Shown piece by piece: positions 44,486-53,527 of a stretch of DNA of 64,000 bases (positions are counted from its first letter, which is position 1; every line of letters starts with the position of its first letter). A program made the position numbers and the translations under genes. The notes beneath the pieces are model-generated. The model was not told where the DNA came from and ran no database searches. It saw only the letters and a program-made list of their open reading frames with translations. The stretch comes from Halobacillus litoralis (GTDB lineage: Bacteria > Bacillota > Bacilli > Bacillales > Halobacillaceae). The stretch is from positions 62,001-126,000 of the forward strand of contig NZ_WMFA01000006.1 in assembly GCF_009856445.1 (NCBI RefSeq). Direction: 5' to 3'.

Positions 44486-46585
44486 TTATTCTTCATCCTC
44501 TAAGACACGGTAAGCCATATCGTAAAGTTTCATCTGACTATTGATGGGCTGCGCGTTTTCAGGGCGTTTAACATGTTCATAGGACCCGTCATTCTTTTGT
44601 TCCCTGGCTTTGACATTATCACTCAGCATGACAGATAAAATCTTTTGCAAACGATTTTTTATCACTGGTTCATAGATCGGGAATAAAAGTTCGACACGCT
44701 TGACCATGTTTCTTGTCATCATATCAGCAGAGGATAGAAAGACACGATCGTCTCCATTATGATGGAAATAATAAATTCGGCTGTGCTCCAGGAAGCGACC
44801 AACAATACTAATGACACGGATGTTATCGCTGAAACCCTGGATCCCGGGACGCAGACAGCAGATTCCACGCACGATTAAATCAATCTGCACACCTGCTTGA
44901 GAGGCTTCGTAAAGCTTCATAATTAAATTTTTGTCCGTCAAAGAATTCATTTTTAAGATGATGCGCCCATTGCCATGTTGTTTTTGGAAACGGATTTCAT
45001 TGTTGATATAGCGGATAAAGTCATTTCGTATATCAAACGGAGCCATCGACAGATGATGGAATTGCGGTTTCTCGGTAAACCCGCTTAAATAATTGAAAAA
45101 GTCTGTGGCATCAATTCCAAACTTCCGCTTGGCTGTGATGATTCCCATATCTGTATAAAGCGATGCTGTCTGGTCATTATAATTCCCTGTTCCCAGGTGA
45201 ACGAAACGTTCAATTTTTTCGTTCTTCTTCCTGACCACCAGAGTAATTTTGCTGTGCGTTTTCAAGTAAGTCATTCCATAAATGACATGACAACCTGCTT
45301 TTTCCAATTCTTTTGCCCATTGCACGTTGTTTTCTTCATCAAACCGTGCTTTTAGTTCAACAAGTACGGTGACCTGCTTCCCTTTCTCCGCCGCACGCTT
45401 GAGAGCTTCTATAATCGGTGAATCTCCACTAACCCGGTATAATGTTTGTTTGATAGCCAGCACATGTGGATCATCTGCTGCTTCCGCGACGAAGTCTACG
45501 ACCGGTTCAAAAGATTCAAACGGATGGTGTAGGAAAACATCCCGATCCATTACTTGTTCAAAAATATTTTCATCACTACTCAAATCACGCGGAGGCTGAG
45601 GCATCAACGTTTCGTAATAAAGGTGGTCCTTGATGTCTTCAAACGTTTTATGGAATTTAAATAAGAAAGTTAAGTCCAGCGGTCCATTTGTAATGTATAA
45701 GTCATCTTTATGAATTTCGAGGACATTCAATAAAAAGCTGACCAATTTCTCATCATATTTTCCGTCCCGCACTTCCAGACGGACAGCCGCTCCCCACTTC
45801 CGTTTCTTCAATTCTTTCTCTATTTCTTTTAATAAATCACGGGCGCCTTCTTCATGAATTGTCATATCAGCATTTCTCGTAATTCTGAACTCTGTGATCG
45901 ACTCAACTTTATACCCTTTGAAGAGCTTATTCATAAAATGACCGATGATTTCTTCCAATAAAACATACTGATATTTATCATCATGGTTCACACTTACGAA
46001 ACGGTCCAGTACGGATGGCACTTGAACAATCGCCGTTTTCGTTGCTCCCTCTTGGTCGAGTTCATCCCGAATGACGACAGCCAGGTTGATGGACTTATTC
46101 AAAAGCATCGGAAAAGGACGATAGGCATCCACTGCCATAGGGGTCAACACGGGAAAAATCTCTTCATCGAAATAGGTTTCAAAGCGCTTGATTTCCTCTT
46201 TGGTGAGGTCGTCAATGGACAAAATCGTAATTCCCTCTTTTTCCAATTCCGGTTTCATCGCCTGATAGGCCGCATACTGCTTTTCCACATTTTTGTGGTT
46301 AATCTCAGCAATTTTGTTCAGTTGCTGCTTTGGCGTCAATCCGGCTTTGTTTTCCGGTTTATTAAAGCCGGCTTTGACCTGGTCCTTCAATCCCGCGACG
46401 CGTACCATAAAAAATTCATCAAGATTGGAAGAGACAATAGCTAAAAATTTCAACCGTTCGAGCAAAGGGTTGTCCATATCAAGAGCTTCATCCAAAACCC
46501 GTTCATTGAAGCCAAGCCAGCTGAGCTCTCGATTATTATAAAAAAGTGGATTATCCAGTTCTTTCGTCTTCATTTCTGTTGACAT
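44486..46585 (-). CDS. ppk: Polyphosphate kinase Ppk1
   Basis: 699 residues with the four PPK1 domains: N domain (NNRELSWLGFNERVL), head domain, and two phospholipase-D-like domains with the phosphohistidine site HLGTGNYND. It makes polyphosphate from ATP. ATG 46585 is chosen over the GTG-like start because GGGTG lies seven bases upstream. It follows the exopolyphosphatase gene ppx, separated by a terminator whose stem contains the ppx stop, so the pair may be transcribed separately. Confidence 0.95.
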   Translation of the reverse strand: MSTEMKTKELDNPLFYNNRELSWLGFNERVLDEALDMDNPLLERLKFLAIVSSNLDEFFMVRVAGLKDQVKAGFNKPENKAGLTPKQQLNKIAEINHKNVEKQYAAYQAMKPELEKEGITILSIDDLTKEEIKRFETYFDEEIFPVLTPMAVDAYRPFPMLLNKSINLAVVIRDELDQEGATKTAIVQVPSVLDRFVSVNHDDKYQYVLLEEIIGHFMNKLFKGYKVESITEFRITRNADMTIHEEGARDLLKEIEKELKKRKWGAAVRLEVRDGKYDEKLVSFLLNVLEIHKDDLYITNGPLDLTFLFKFHKTFEDIKDHLYYETLMPQPPRDLSSDENIFEQVMDRDVFLHHPFESFEPVVDFVAEAADDPHVLAIKQTLYRVSGDSPIIEALKRAAEKGKQVTVLVELKARFDEENNVQWAKELEKAGCHVIYGMTYLKTHSKITLVVRKKNEKIERFVHLGTGNYNDQTASLYTDMGIITAKRKFGIDATDFFNYLSGFTEKPQFHHLSMAPFDIRNDFIRYINNEIRFQKQHGNGRIILKMNSLTDKNLIMKLYEASQAGVQIDLIVRGICCLRPGIQGFSDNIRVISIVGRFLEHSRIYYFHHNGDDRVFLSSADMMTRNMVKRVELLFPIYEPVIKNRLQKILSVMLSDNVKAREQKNDGSYEHVKRPENAQPINSQMKLYDMAYRVLEDEE

Positions 46586-46717
46586 AACGCACACCCTTTA
46601 CACATGTATTCACATATAGGTTAATACATCCATATATTCCACATATGAATGCAAAGTTAACTTTTTGTAAAAATTTGATTGAAAATGTCGAACGATAAGA
46701 CAAAAAATAGAATGACA

Positions 46718-46748
46718 AAAAAAGCAGCCCGGGAACGGACTACTTTTT
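46718..46748 (-). terminator. Terminator of ppx, with its stop codon in the stem
   Basis: AGTAGTCCG pairs with CGGGCTGCT (two G-U) and a T7 run follows on the minus strand. The ppx TAG (46740-46742) is part of the stem. Confidence 0.8.
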
Positions 46749-48275
46749 ATTTTCCACAAAAGAAAGCTCGATAGTCTTCTTCAGTGACTTTTCCAAGTGT
46801 TTTTTCTGTTTTTCTGCTTGATATTCCTCAGGCATGTAAGCACCGTTACAATAGAGAGTTACCCGGAGGTCATCTCCATCATTGGATAGTTCCAGCCTTT
46901 CCACCGTCTGCCTGCGGGTGCTGTCCAGACTATAACAAAACTTCAACATGGACCCGAGAAGGCGGATCTTTTTCCGTTCATCTTTCAAGAACCACTGTTT
47001 GTATGGATTGAGGAATTGCTTGAAGATTGTCTTATTTTTGAAAGAAGCCATAAGAGCCATCCGTAGTCTTTCCATATGCATCAATCCGTCAATCGTACGG
47101 TTAGCAAGAAGGTAAAAAGTGTGCTGGGAGCTTGATTCATTGTCAATGTATTCTCCAAGGTTAAACACATAGCTTGCTCTTTTCACTTCCTGCCAGTCTT
47201 TTTTCCTCAAAGAACCGATTCCATGATCGTGGAGCTGATGGAACAATTCGTGGGCCAGGTGCTGAACATGCTGGATGTGTTTCACATTCAACTCATAATC
47301 ACTGATCAATTCCTGGATGCTCTCCTCTAACACATTCGGAAAGAGGGCTGTTCCCATCTCACTCGTCAGCTGCTCGAAGAAAATACCGTCACGCAACCCT
47401 TTTCTACTTAAGATAAAACCAGAAGCATGGACCGTATCATATAAAGAATGGAAGACTTCGGTTGCGGGAAGGATGATGTCCGCACGATCCTTAGACAGCC
47501 CCTCAACCTTCTGCAACTTCTTCATATTCAAGGTGAAAAGGTAGTTCTTAATAAACGCAAGGTCACTGTCCTTCATTTTATACTGGTGTAGACCTGCGAG
47601 AGGGTATTCTTTCAAATTCTGATCAATTTGAACGAGGTTACGTGCCCCTCCCCCGATTCCGATCAACGGGACGTTCTTTTTCTTCAGCCATGGAAGAGAT
47701 TGAAATTGCTCAATCAAATAATGACGAAGGTCAGACATTTCTTCCTCTGTAGGAAGATCTTTTTTAAAAAAGTCTTGTTTAAGCGTGAGTGCTCCGAATG
47801 GGAAACTATGGGATTCTACCAATTCCCTGTCCTTAAAATATGTAACTTCTGTACTTCCTCCACCGATGTCTACCGTTATTCCTTCTGTCACAGGTGTAGA
47901 GTTCACTACAGCCAAATACCCATAATAAGCTTCTTCCTGGTCGGAAAGTATTCGCATATCGAAGCCTGTTTGATCCGATACCTGATGAATGATTTCGGCT
48001 TGATTTTGCGCTTGCCTGATGGTAGCAGTCGCTACACAAACGATCTCCTCCAAAGGATATGACTCTGCGACTTGTTTGAAGCTTTTTAAAGTGGTCAAAA
48101 GGATTTGGATACCTTCAGTAGATAATAGGCCGTCGTCCATGAGGTGATTCCTCAATCGGGCAACAGCTTTCACATTCTCCACTTCCCGTAGACGTCCACC
48201 TTTTTCCCTTAAATAAATGACTAGGCGCATTGTATTCGATCCGACATCAATAATTGCATAATATTTTTTGGCCAT
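46740..48275 (-). CDS. ppx: Exopolyphosphatase / GppA-type phosphatase
   Basis: 511 residues: N-terminal ASKHA fold with IDVGSNTMRLVIY and VDIGGGSTEVTYF, then a C-terminal HD-like helical region (HVQHLAHELFHQLHDHG). It removes terminal phosphates from polyphosphate or pppGpp. Its neighbour is ppk, so the two set polyphosphate level. ATG 48275 with GGTGAG is the start; an upstream ATG (48293) lies over the ribosome site. Confidence 0.93.
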   Translation of the reverse strand: MAKKYYAIIDVGSNTMRLVIYLREKGGRLREVENVKAVARLRNHLMDDGLLSTEGIQILLTTLKSFKQVAESYPLEEIVCVATATIRQAQNQAEIIHQVSDQTGFDMRILSDQEEAYYGYLAVVNSTPVTEGITVDIGGGSTEVTYFKDRELVESHSFPFGALTLKQDFFKKDLPTEEEMSDLRHYLIEQFQSLPWLKKKNVPLIGIGGGARNLVQIDQNLKEYPLAGLHQYKMKDSDLAFIKNYLFTLNMKKLQKVEGLSKDRADIILPATEVFHSLYDTVHASGFILSRKGLRDGIFFEQLTSEMGTALFPNVLEESIQELISDYELNVKHIQHVQHLAHELFHQLHDHGIGSLRKKDWQEVKRASYVFNLGEYIDNESSSQHTFYLLANRTIDGLMHMERLRMALMASFKNKTIFKQFLNPYKQWFLKDERKKIRLLGSMLKFCYSLDSTRRQTVERLELSNDGDDLRVTLYCNGAYMPEEYQAEKQKKHLEKSLKKTIELSFVENKK

Positions 48276-48315
48276 CGTCTCACCACACTTCATTTTTGGC
48301 CATTATACCACAAGA

Positions 48316-48348
48316 AACCGCCCTCTTAATAGAATAAGAGAGCGGCTG
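48316..48348 (-). terminator. Terminator of prkA
   Basis: CCGCTCTCTTA pairs with TAAGAGGGCGG (one G-U), followed by TTTCTTG on the minus strand. Confidence 0.75.
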
Positions 48349-48359
48349 GGGGTTGCCCA

Positions 48360-50255
48360 TTATCTATTCAACAAGCTACCGACATACTTCAATAATTCAT
48401 TGGCAGAACTGGAATTGTAACCATGTTCATCAACGAGAGTCGCAACCACTTCATTGATTTTCTTAAGTTGCTGCTCATCCGGCGTCTTCGTGGACGTGGT
48501 AATTTTGACAACATCTTTCAGATCTGCGAACAACTTCTTCTGAATGGCTTCACGTAACCGCTCATGAGACTGATAGTCGAATTTCTTGCCTTTTCGAGCA
48601 TAAGCGGAGATTCGGATCAAGATCTCTTCACGGAACGCCTTCTTCGCATTTTCTGATACACCAATCTGTTCTTCAATGGAACGCATGAGGCGCTCATCCG
48701 GGTTCAATTCTTCACCGGTCAGTGGATCCCTAAGTTTCGCCTTGTTGCAATAGGCCTCTACGTTATCTAAATAGTTATCCATTAATGTGACAGCTGACTC
48801 TTCATAAGAATAGACAAAAGCCTTCTGCACTTCTTTCTTCGCGATTTCGTCGTATTCTTTTCTAGCAAGCGAAATGAAATCAAGATAACGTTCTTTATCT
48901 TCACTGGAAATGGAAGCATGGCTTCCAAGCCCGTCTTTCAGCGAACGCAGCACATCCAGCGCATTTATAGACGTCAACTCTTTCTTAATAATGGTTGAGG
49001 AAATGCGGTTAATGACATAACGAGGGTCAATGCCGCTCATTCCTTCGTCCGCATGCTCTTTCTTCAGCTCTTCCACATCTACATCGCTGAATCCTTCTAA
49101 AATTTCACCGTCATACAGGCGCATTTTCTTCAGTACATCGACAGAAGCTTTTTTCGACTCCTTCAACCGGGTTAAAATGGTAAACATCGCCGCAACCCTC
49201 AGTGTATGCGGGGCGATGTGCACATCTCTGATGTCACTTTCTCTGATCATTTTTTCATAGATCCGTTCTTCCTGACTCACCTTCAAGTTATAAGGGACAG
49301 GCATAACAATCATCCGTGAATGCAAGGCCTCATTTTTCTTATTGGCTATGAAAGAACGATATTCCGCTTCGTTCGTATGGGCGATGATCAATTCATCGGC
49401 AGATATTAGGGCAAAGCGACCAGCCTTGAAGTTTCCTTCCTGAGTCAGGCTGAGTAAGTGCCATAAAAACTTCTCATCACACTTCAGCATTTCCTGAAAC
49501 TCCATGATCCCACGGTTTGCTTTATTCAATTCTCCATCGAAACGGTAAGCCCTGGGATCTGATTCAGAACCATACTGGGCAATCGTAGAGAAGTCAATAG
49601 AACCGGTTAAGTCCGCTATATCCTGGGATTTTGGATCGGACGGGCTGAACGTACCAATGCCTGTACGCTTATCCTCTGAGAAAAAGATACGTTCAACTAA
49701 AACATCTTCAATCCTTCCGTCATATTCTGTTTCAACTCTCATCGTATTTAACGGGGATAGACTTCCCTCTACACGAATGCCGTACTCATCCTGGAAATCC
49801 TTACGCAGATGGTTCGGAACAAGGTGTAAAGGATCCTCATGCATCGGACAACCCTTAATGGCAAAGACAGCCCCTTCATCGGTATGCGTGTACTTCTCCA
49901 TCCCACGTTTAAGTAAATTAACGAGCGTTGACTTACCACCACTGACAGGTCCCATCAGTAAAAGGATACGCTTTCTAACATCCAGCCTTCTCGCAGCCGG
50001 GTGGAAATATTCTTCCACAAGCTTCTCCATGGCTTCATCCAGTCCATAAATATCCTCATCGAAAAACTTGTAACGCTTATGATCGTGCTCTTCTGCTACC
50101 CCCGCACTTTTAATCATATTGTAAACGCGGGAATGGGCGGATTGAGCCAAATACGGACGCTCTTTCAGCAATTCCAAATACTCTGAGAATGTACCTTCCC
50201 ATTTCAGTTCCTCTTCTTGTTCCCGGTGGTCTTGTATTTTCTTTAAAATGTCCAC
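48360..50255 (-). CDS. prkA: Serine protein kinase / AAA+ protein PrkA
   Basis: 631 residues, full length for PrkA. Walker A is GPVSGGKSTLVNLLKRG (~105-120), an AAA+ module follows, and the C-terminal PrkA domain is complete. In B. subtilis it is active in the mother cell during sporulation, and proteolytic as well as kinase activity has been reported for the family. It forms a functional trio with YhbH and SpoVR; YhbH is in this window. GTG 50255 with GGGGGAGGT is the start. Confidence 0.95.
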   Translation of the reverse strand: MDILKKIQDHREQEEELKWEGTFSEYLELLKERPYLAQSAHSRVYNMIKSAGVAEEHDHKRYKFFDEDIYGLDEAMEKLVEEYFHPAARRLDVRKRILLLMGPVSGGKSTLVNLLKRGMEKYTHTDEGAVFAIKGCPMHEDPLHLVPNHLRKDFQDEYGIRVEGSLSPLNTMRVETEYDGRIEDVLVERIFFSEDKRTGIGTFSPSDPKSQDIADLTGSIDFSTIAQYGSESDPRAYRFDGELNKANRGIMEFQEMLKCDEKFLWHLLSLTQEGNFKAGRFALISADELIIAHTNEAEYRSFIANKKNEALHSRMIVMPVPYNLKVSQEERIYEKMIRESDIRDVHIAPHTLRVAAMFTILTRLKESKKASVDVLKKMRLYDGEILEGFSDVDVEELKKEHADEGMSGIDPRYVINRISSTIIKKELTSINALDVLRSLKDGLGSHASISSEDKERYLDFISLARKEYDEIAKKEVQKAFVYSYEESAVTLMDNYLDNVEAYCNKAKLRDPLTGEELNPDERLMRSIEEQIGVSENAKKAFREEILIRISAYARKGKKFDYQSHERLREAIQKKLFADLKDVVKITTSTKTPDEQQLKKINEVVATLVDEHGYNSSSANELLKYVGSLLNR

Positions 50256-50341
50256 TTCGCGACCTCCCCCGTCGTAAGAGACGAATTTTAATACATCCTA
50301 TGCCTGGCTACTGTAAAACATGTGTAATTTAGAAATGTGGA

Positions 50342-50440
50342 AGCGGCCTGGTTAGACGCGACAAGCATAAGGCAAACGGCGCAGTGGTGTGTTTTTCCAC
50401 CACGGAGGCGGTTGACTTATGTCTCGAGTGTCTGGCCGCT
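50342..50440. repeat. Structured intergenic hairpin repeat
   Basis: AGCGGCC (50342-50348) pairs with GGCCGCT (50434-50440), an imperfect AGAC..CATAAG / CTTATG..GTCT stem lies inside, and an inner GTGGTG/CCACCAC hairpin forms the tip. Parts (GTTGACTTAT, GAGTGTCTGG) recur inside E1 and E2. Bacillaceae genomes often carry such dispersed structured repeats. The remaining gap 50256-50600 shows no gene. Confidence 0.6.
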
Positions 50441-50600
50441 GCAACTGAACAAACGCGCAACCTACCATTCATTCCAGGTGTCTGGTGGATACAACCCTTT
50501 CGAAAACATAATTTCAAAACGCTAACTATGAAGAGTCAACTGAAAAGTGAGGGTAAAGCCCTCTTATCCACCCTATGCCTACCTTGTTCATTCATGACAG

Positions 50601-50635
50601 AAAAAAAGAGGACCAACATGAAAGTTAGTCCTCTT
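50601..50635 (-). terminator. Terminator of the 59-aa membrane protein gene
   Basis: AAGAGGAC-AAC pairs with GTT-GTCCTCTT, T7 follows on the minus strand. The gene's TAA (50625-50627) is inside the hairpin. Confidence 0.88.
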
Positions 50636-50804
50636 CGTAATCCTTTTCTTGAGTATACCTGCGTCTTTTGGACAATCCCATGACCAAAAAAGCAATAAAC
50701 AGAAACAAATTAAGCCACCTGAAATCGTCATAAAATATAGCTAATAATGCCCAAATTGCTGCACTGACCAAGAAAAGGATGCTGGAAATCAACGTTTGGC
50801 TCAC
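50625..50804 (-). CDS. Small two-helix membrane protein (59 aa)
   Basis: Two hydrophobic helices (~4-22 and ~27-43) are followed by a charged tail (KRRRYTQEKDYEED). Start is GTG 50804, seven bases after GGAGG; an ATG at 50810 lies too close to the ribosome site. No family recognised. It has its own terminator and stands alone. Confidence 0.7.
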   Translation of the reverse strand: MSQTLISSILFLVSAAIWALLAIFYDDFRWLNLFLFIAFLVMGLSKRRRYTQEKDYEED

Positions 50805-50912
50805 GATCATCCCTCCTTCCTTTATTATAAATCAACAGTACCGGATTGTATGTCCATTTTTTTGCAATGAGTAAGTAGTCCTAAAGGTTGAATTTACGCT
50901 TGTTAGTAAATT

Positions 50913-50941
50913 TTGACACGATGATATCCCCTTGTTAGAAT
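50913..50941 (+). promoter_or_regulatory. Sigma-A promoter of lipM-lipA
   Basis: TTGACA (50913-50918), 17-base spacer, TAGAAT (50936-50941), about 56 bases before the lipM ATG. Confidence 0.85.
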
Positions 50942-50996
50942 TGTTACGAATATTTTAATAGGATAAAGTGCTACACAATAGAAAGAAGGACTGCAA

Positions 50997-51812
50997 ATGG
51001 AAACATGGTACTTTGTCGATTCAGGTCATTGCACCCCTGCGATGAACATGGCATTGGATGAAGCCTTGATGAATTGGCACCGCAATGGAGACATTCCTCC
51101 TGTACTCCGCTTTTATGGATGGGAGCCTGCTGGATTATCTGTAGGATATTTTCAGAAAGTCAAAGGAAAGATTGATTTGGAGGGCGTCCAAAAGCATGGA
51201 TATGAGCTTGTTCGCCGTCAGACGGGTGGACGAGCTGTCCTACATGACAATGAACTCACATATAGTGTAATTGTTTCGGAAAATCATCCGGATATGCCAG
51301 ACTCTGTAAAAGAAGCCTACCTTGTCCTATCAAAAGGTTTGCTTGAAGGATTCACAAACCTTGACATACAAGCAGAATTCGCTGTTCCTGAAGGAAAATT
51401 AGATGTAGCAGGATCCGCGGTATGCTTTGAAGAACCTTCATGGTATGAACTTATTGTCGAAGGTAAAAAAGCAGCGGGAAGTGCACAGACAAGAAAGAAA
51501 GGGATTATCCTTCAACATGGGTCCATCCCCATTGATGTCGATGATGTGAAACTGTTCGACATGTTCATCTATAAAAATGAACGCATTAAAGAACGCGCAC
51601 GAAAAGCCTTCGGTGACAAAGCCATAGCGATCAACCAAATCGTTGATCACCCAGTAACTTTCGAAGATACAAAAAAAGCTTTTAAAAATGGTTTCGAAAA
51701 AGGACTGGGTATTAAACTTGAGCCTTTTACCCCAACAGAAGCACAATGGGACGAAGTAAGAAAAATTGCAGAAGAACGTTATGAAAATGACGAATGGAAC
51801 TACTCACGCTAA
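50997..51812 (+). CDS. lipM: Octanoyl-[GcvH] protein octanoyltransferase LipM
   Basis: 271 residues with the BPL/LplA fold: RRQTGGRAVLHDNELTYS at the substrate site and GSAVCFEEPSWYEL, where the Cys is the catalytic residue that distinguishes LipM from lipoate ligases. It moves octanoyl groups from acyl carrier protein to GcvH as the first step of lipoate synthesis. Next gene is lipA, 19 bases away, making a two-gene lipoate operon. Confidence 0.9.
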   Translation: METWYFVDSGHCTPAMNMALDEALMNWHRNGDIPPVLRFYGWEPAGLSVGYFQKVKGKIDLEGVQKHGYELVRRQTGGRAVLHDNELTYSVIVSENHPDMPDSVKEAYLVLSKGLLEGFTNLDIQAEFAVPEGKLDVAGSAVCFEEPSWYELIVEGKKAAGSAQTRKKGIILQHGSIPIDVDDVKLFDMFIYKNERIKERARKAFGDKAIAINQIVDHPVTFEDTKKAFKNGFEKGLGIKLEPFTPTEAQWDEVRKIAEERYENDEWNYSR

Positions 51813-51831
51813 TGAATAAGGAGTGAATGAA

Positions 51832-52776
51832 ATGGCCAAAGATCAAGAGTACATAAGAAAACCAGAATGGCTGAAAATAAAGATCAATACGAATAAATCC
51901 TACACAGGCTTGAAAAAGCTGATGCGTGATAAAAAACTGAACACCGTATGTGAAGAAGCCCGATGTCCAAACATTCACGAATGCTGGAGTGAACGAAAAA
52001 CGGCGACATTCATGATCCTTGGAGATACATGTACACGAGGATGCCGCTTCTGCGCGGTCAAAACAGGACTTCCTAACGAACTAGATTGGGGCGAACCAGA
52101 ACGTGTCGCTGATTCTGTGGAAATCATGGGACTTAAGCACGTCGTTGTGACCGCTGTTGCGCGTGACGATTTAAATGATGGTGGTGCTGCCGTTTTCGCT
52201 GAAACAGTGAAAGCCATCCGCCGCCGTGTACCGGGTTGTACCGTTGAAATCCTCCCTTCAGATATGAAAGGTGATTATGAAAGTCTTCACACATTAATGG
52301 ACGGAGAGCCGGATATTTTCAACCATAACATCGAAACCGTCCGACGCCTGACGAAAAAAGTGCGTGCTCGCGCGATGTACGATCGTTCTCTTGAATTGTT
52401 GAAACGTGTAAAAGAAATTCGCCCGAATACTCCGACCAAATCAAGCATCATGGTCGGTTTAGGTGAAACGAAAGAAGAAATCGTTGAAGCCATGGACGAC
52501 CTTCTTGCCCATAACGTTGATATCATGACAATCGGTCAATATCTACAGCCGACAAAGAAACATTTAAACGTCGAGCGTTACTATCATCCGGACGAATTTG
52601 AAGAGCTTAAGGAAATTGCTCTTGAGAAAGGATTCAAACACTGCGAAGCAGGCCCTATGGTCCGTTCATCTTATCACGCAGATGAGCAGGTGAACGCCAC
52701 ATCCGCCCAGCGCCGCATCAAGTACATGCAAGGCTACGAATCCCAAGGAAAAGAACTGGATACTACGAACTTCTAA
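51832..52776 (+). CDS. lipA: Lipoyl synthase LipA
   Basis: 314 residues. The auxiliary cluster [12 protein letters not shown] precedes the radical-SAM CTRGCRFC, and the C-terminal SSYHADEQ segment carries the conserved Ser. It inserts sulfurs at C6 and C8 of octanoyl groups on GcvH or E2 proteins. ATG 51832 is chosen because the AAGGAG ribosome site precedes it at proper spacing. Confidence 0.95.
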   Translation: MAKDQEYIRKPEWLKIKINTNKSYTGLKKLMRDKKLNTVCEEARCPNIHECWSERKTATFMILGDTCTRGCRFCAVKTGLPNELDWGEPERVADSVEIMGLKHVVVTAVARDDLNDGGAAVFAETVKAIRRRVPGCTVEILPSDMKGDYESLHTLMDGEPDIFNHNIETVRRLTKKVRARAMYDRSLELLKRVKEIRPNTPTKSSIMVGLGETKEEIVEAMDDLLAHNVDIMTIGQYLQPTKKHLNVERYYHPDEFEELKEIALEKGFKHCEAGPMVRSSYHADEQVNATSAQRRIKYMQGYESQGKELDTTNF

Positions 52777-52779
52777 AAA

Positions 52780-52812
52780 ATTGCCCCTCATGATTGGTTC
52801 ATGAGGGGCATC
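52780..52812. terminator. Terminator between lipA and the Gly/Pro/Tyr-rich gene
   Basis: GCCCCTCATGA pairs perfectly with TCATGAGGGGC. A T-run exists in the minus direction (after the Gly-rich gene) and a weaker one in the plus direction (after lipA). Confidence 0.88.
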
Positions 52813-52816
52813 TATT

Positions 52817-53071
52817 TTACCATGGCCCTCCATAATAAGGAGGTCGGTTATATCCATATCCTGGTCCACCGTATCCGGGTCCTCCACCGTAGTAAGGTGG
52901 TGGCGGAGGCGGGGGTCCAAATCCTCCGTAAAAGCCAGGTGCCAGAGCTCCCCCCAAGAATCCACCGAGCAGTCCACCAGCAAATGGTCCTAAAAAGAAG
53001 AAACGTTCATCCTCATTGCGGAAGTCCTCTTCGACTTGGTACGGGTGATAATAATATTGGTAATGGTTCAT
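52817..53071 (-). CDS. Gly/Pro/Tyr-rich small protein (84 aa)
   Basis: The first ~25 residues are Tyr- and acid-rich, a glycine zipper-like hydrophobic stretch (GGLLGGFLGGALAPG) follows, and the rest is a tail of PPPPPPYYGGGPGYGG repeats. Such composition is common among spore-coat and surface proteins of Bacillaceae, but I cannot assign a family. The terminator at 52780-52812 closes it. Confidence 0.65.
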   Translation of the reverse strand: MNHYQYYYHPYQVEEDFRNEDERFFFLGPFAGGLLGGFLGGALAPGFYGGFGPPPPPPPYYGGGPGYGGPGYGYNRPPYYGGPW

Positions 53072-53187
53072 TTATGCTCCTCCAATCCATCCTTGGTTAT
53101 TCACCTACCCTTCACTCTATGTAAACGCCCGCCCTGACGTATAGGCATGTGTCATCAGGCAAAGGATAATTTTAACTGGACAAACAA

Positions 53188-53216
53188 TTCACATCCACCC
53201 ATAAATAGGGTATAAT
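53188..53216 (+). promoter_or_regulatory. Promoter of the 31-aa membrane peptide gene
   Basis: TTCACA (53188-53193), 17-base spacer, TATAAT (53211-53216). Confidence 0.7.
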
Positions 53217-53260
53217 ATGAATTAATCATGCTTGTCTGGCTACATAAAGGAGGACCACTC

Positions 53261-53356
53261 ATGAATCTTACATTGATCATTCTTGTCTGTGTCGCATTTC
53301 TTACTGCTATCTTCAGTGCCGGATATGACACAAAACCTGGTACGCCAAAAAAATAA
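53261..53356 (+). CDS. 31-aa single-helix membrane peptide
   Basis: A complete small gene: promoter TTCACA/TATAAT, ribosome site AAAGGAGG, 31 codons (MNLTLIILVCVAFLTAIF then a polar tail SAGYDTKPGTPKK), and its own terminator. The hydrophobic first 20 residues would span the membrane once. Family unknown. Confidence 0.7.
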   Translation: MNLTLIILVCVAFLTAIFSAGYDTKPGTPKK

Positions 53357-53361
53357 GCAGC

Positions 53362-53395
53362 AAAAACGCATCCATTATGGATGCGTTTTTTTGTG
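53362..53395 (+). terminator. Terminator of the 31-aa peptide gene
   Basis: AAAACGCATCC pairs with GGATGCGTTTT, followed by T7. Confidence 0.92.
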
Positions 53396-53401
53396 TTTTA
53401 T

Positions 53402-53490
53402 TGGTGCCATGAATCGGGTGCCACATAAATCGGGTGCCTTAAATCGGGTGCCAGGCACCAAAATGTCTTCTCGAAGTGCCAGGCTTTATG
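53402..53490. repeat. REP-like palindrome cluster left of the RAYT gene
   Basis: A complete GGTGCCAGGCACC palindrome lies at 53447-53459, preceded by three decayed GGGTGCC units about 16 bases apart and followed by AGTGCCAGGCTT. It is the same core as the array at 54196-54381. Confidence 0.75.
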
Positions 53491-53527
53491 TTCGAGTCTT
53501 CACATAAAAAAAGACCCTTACTCTTTA

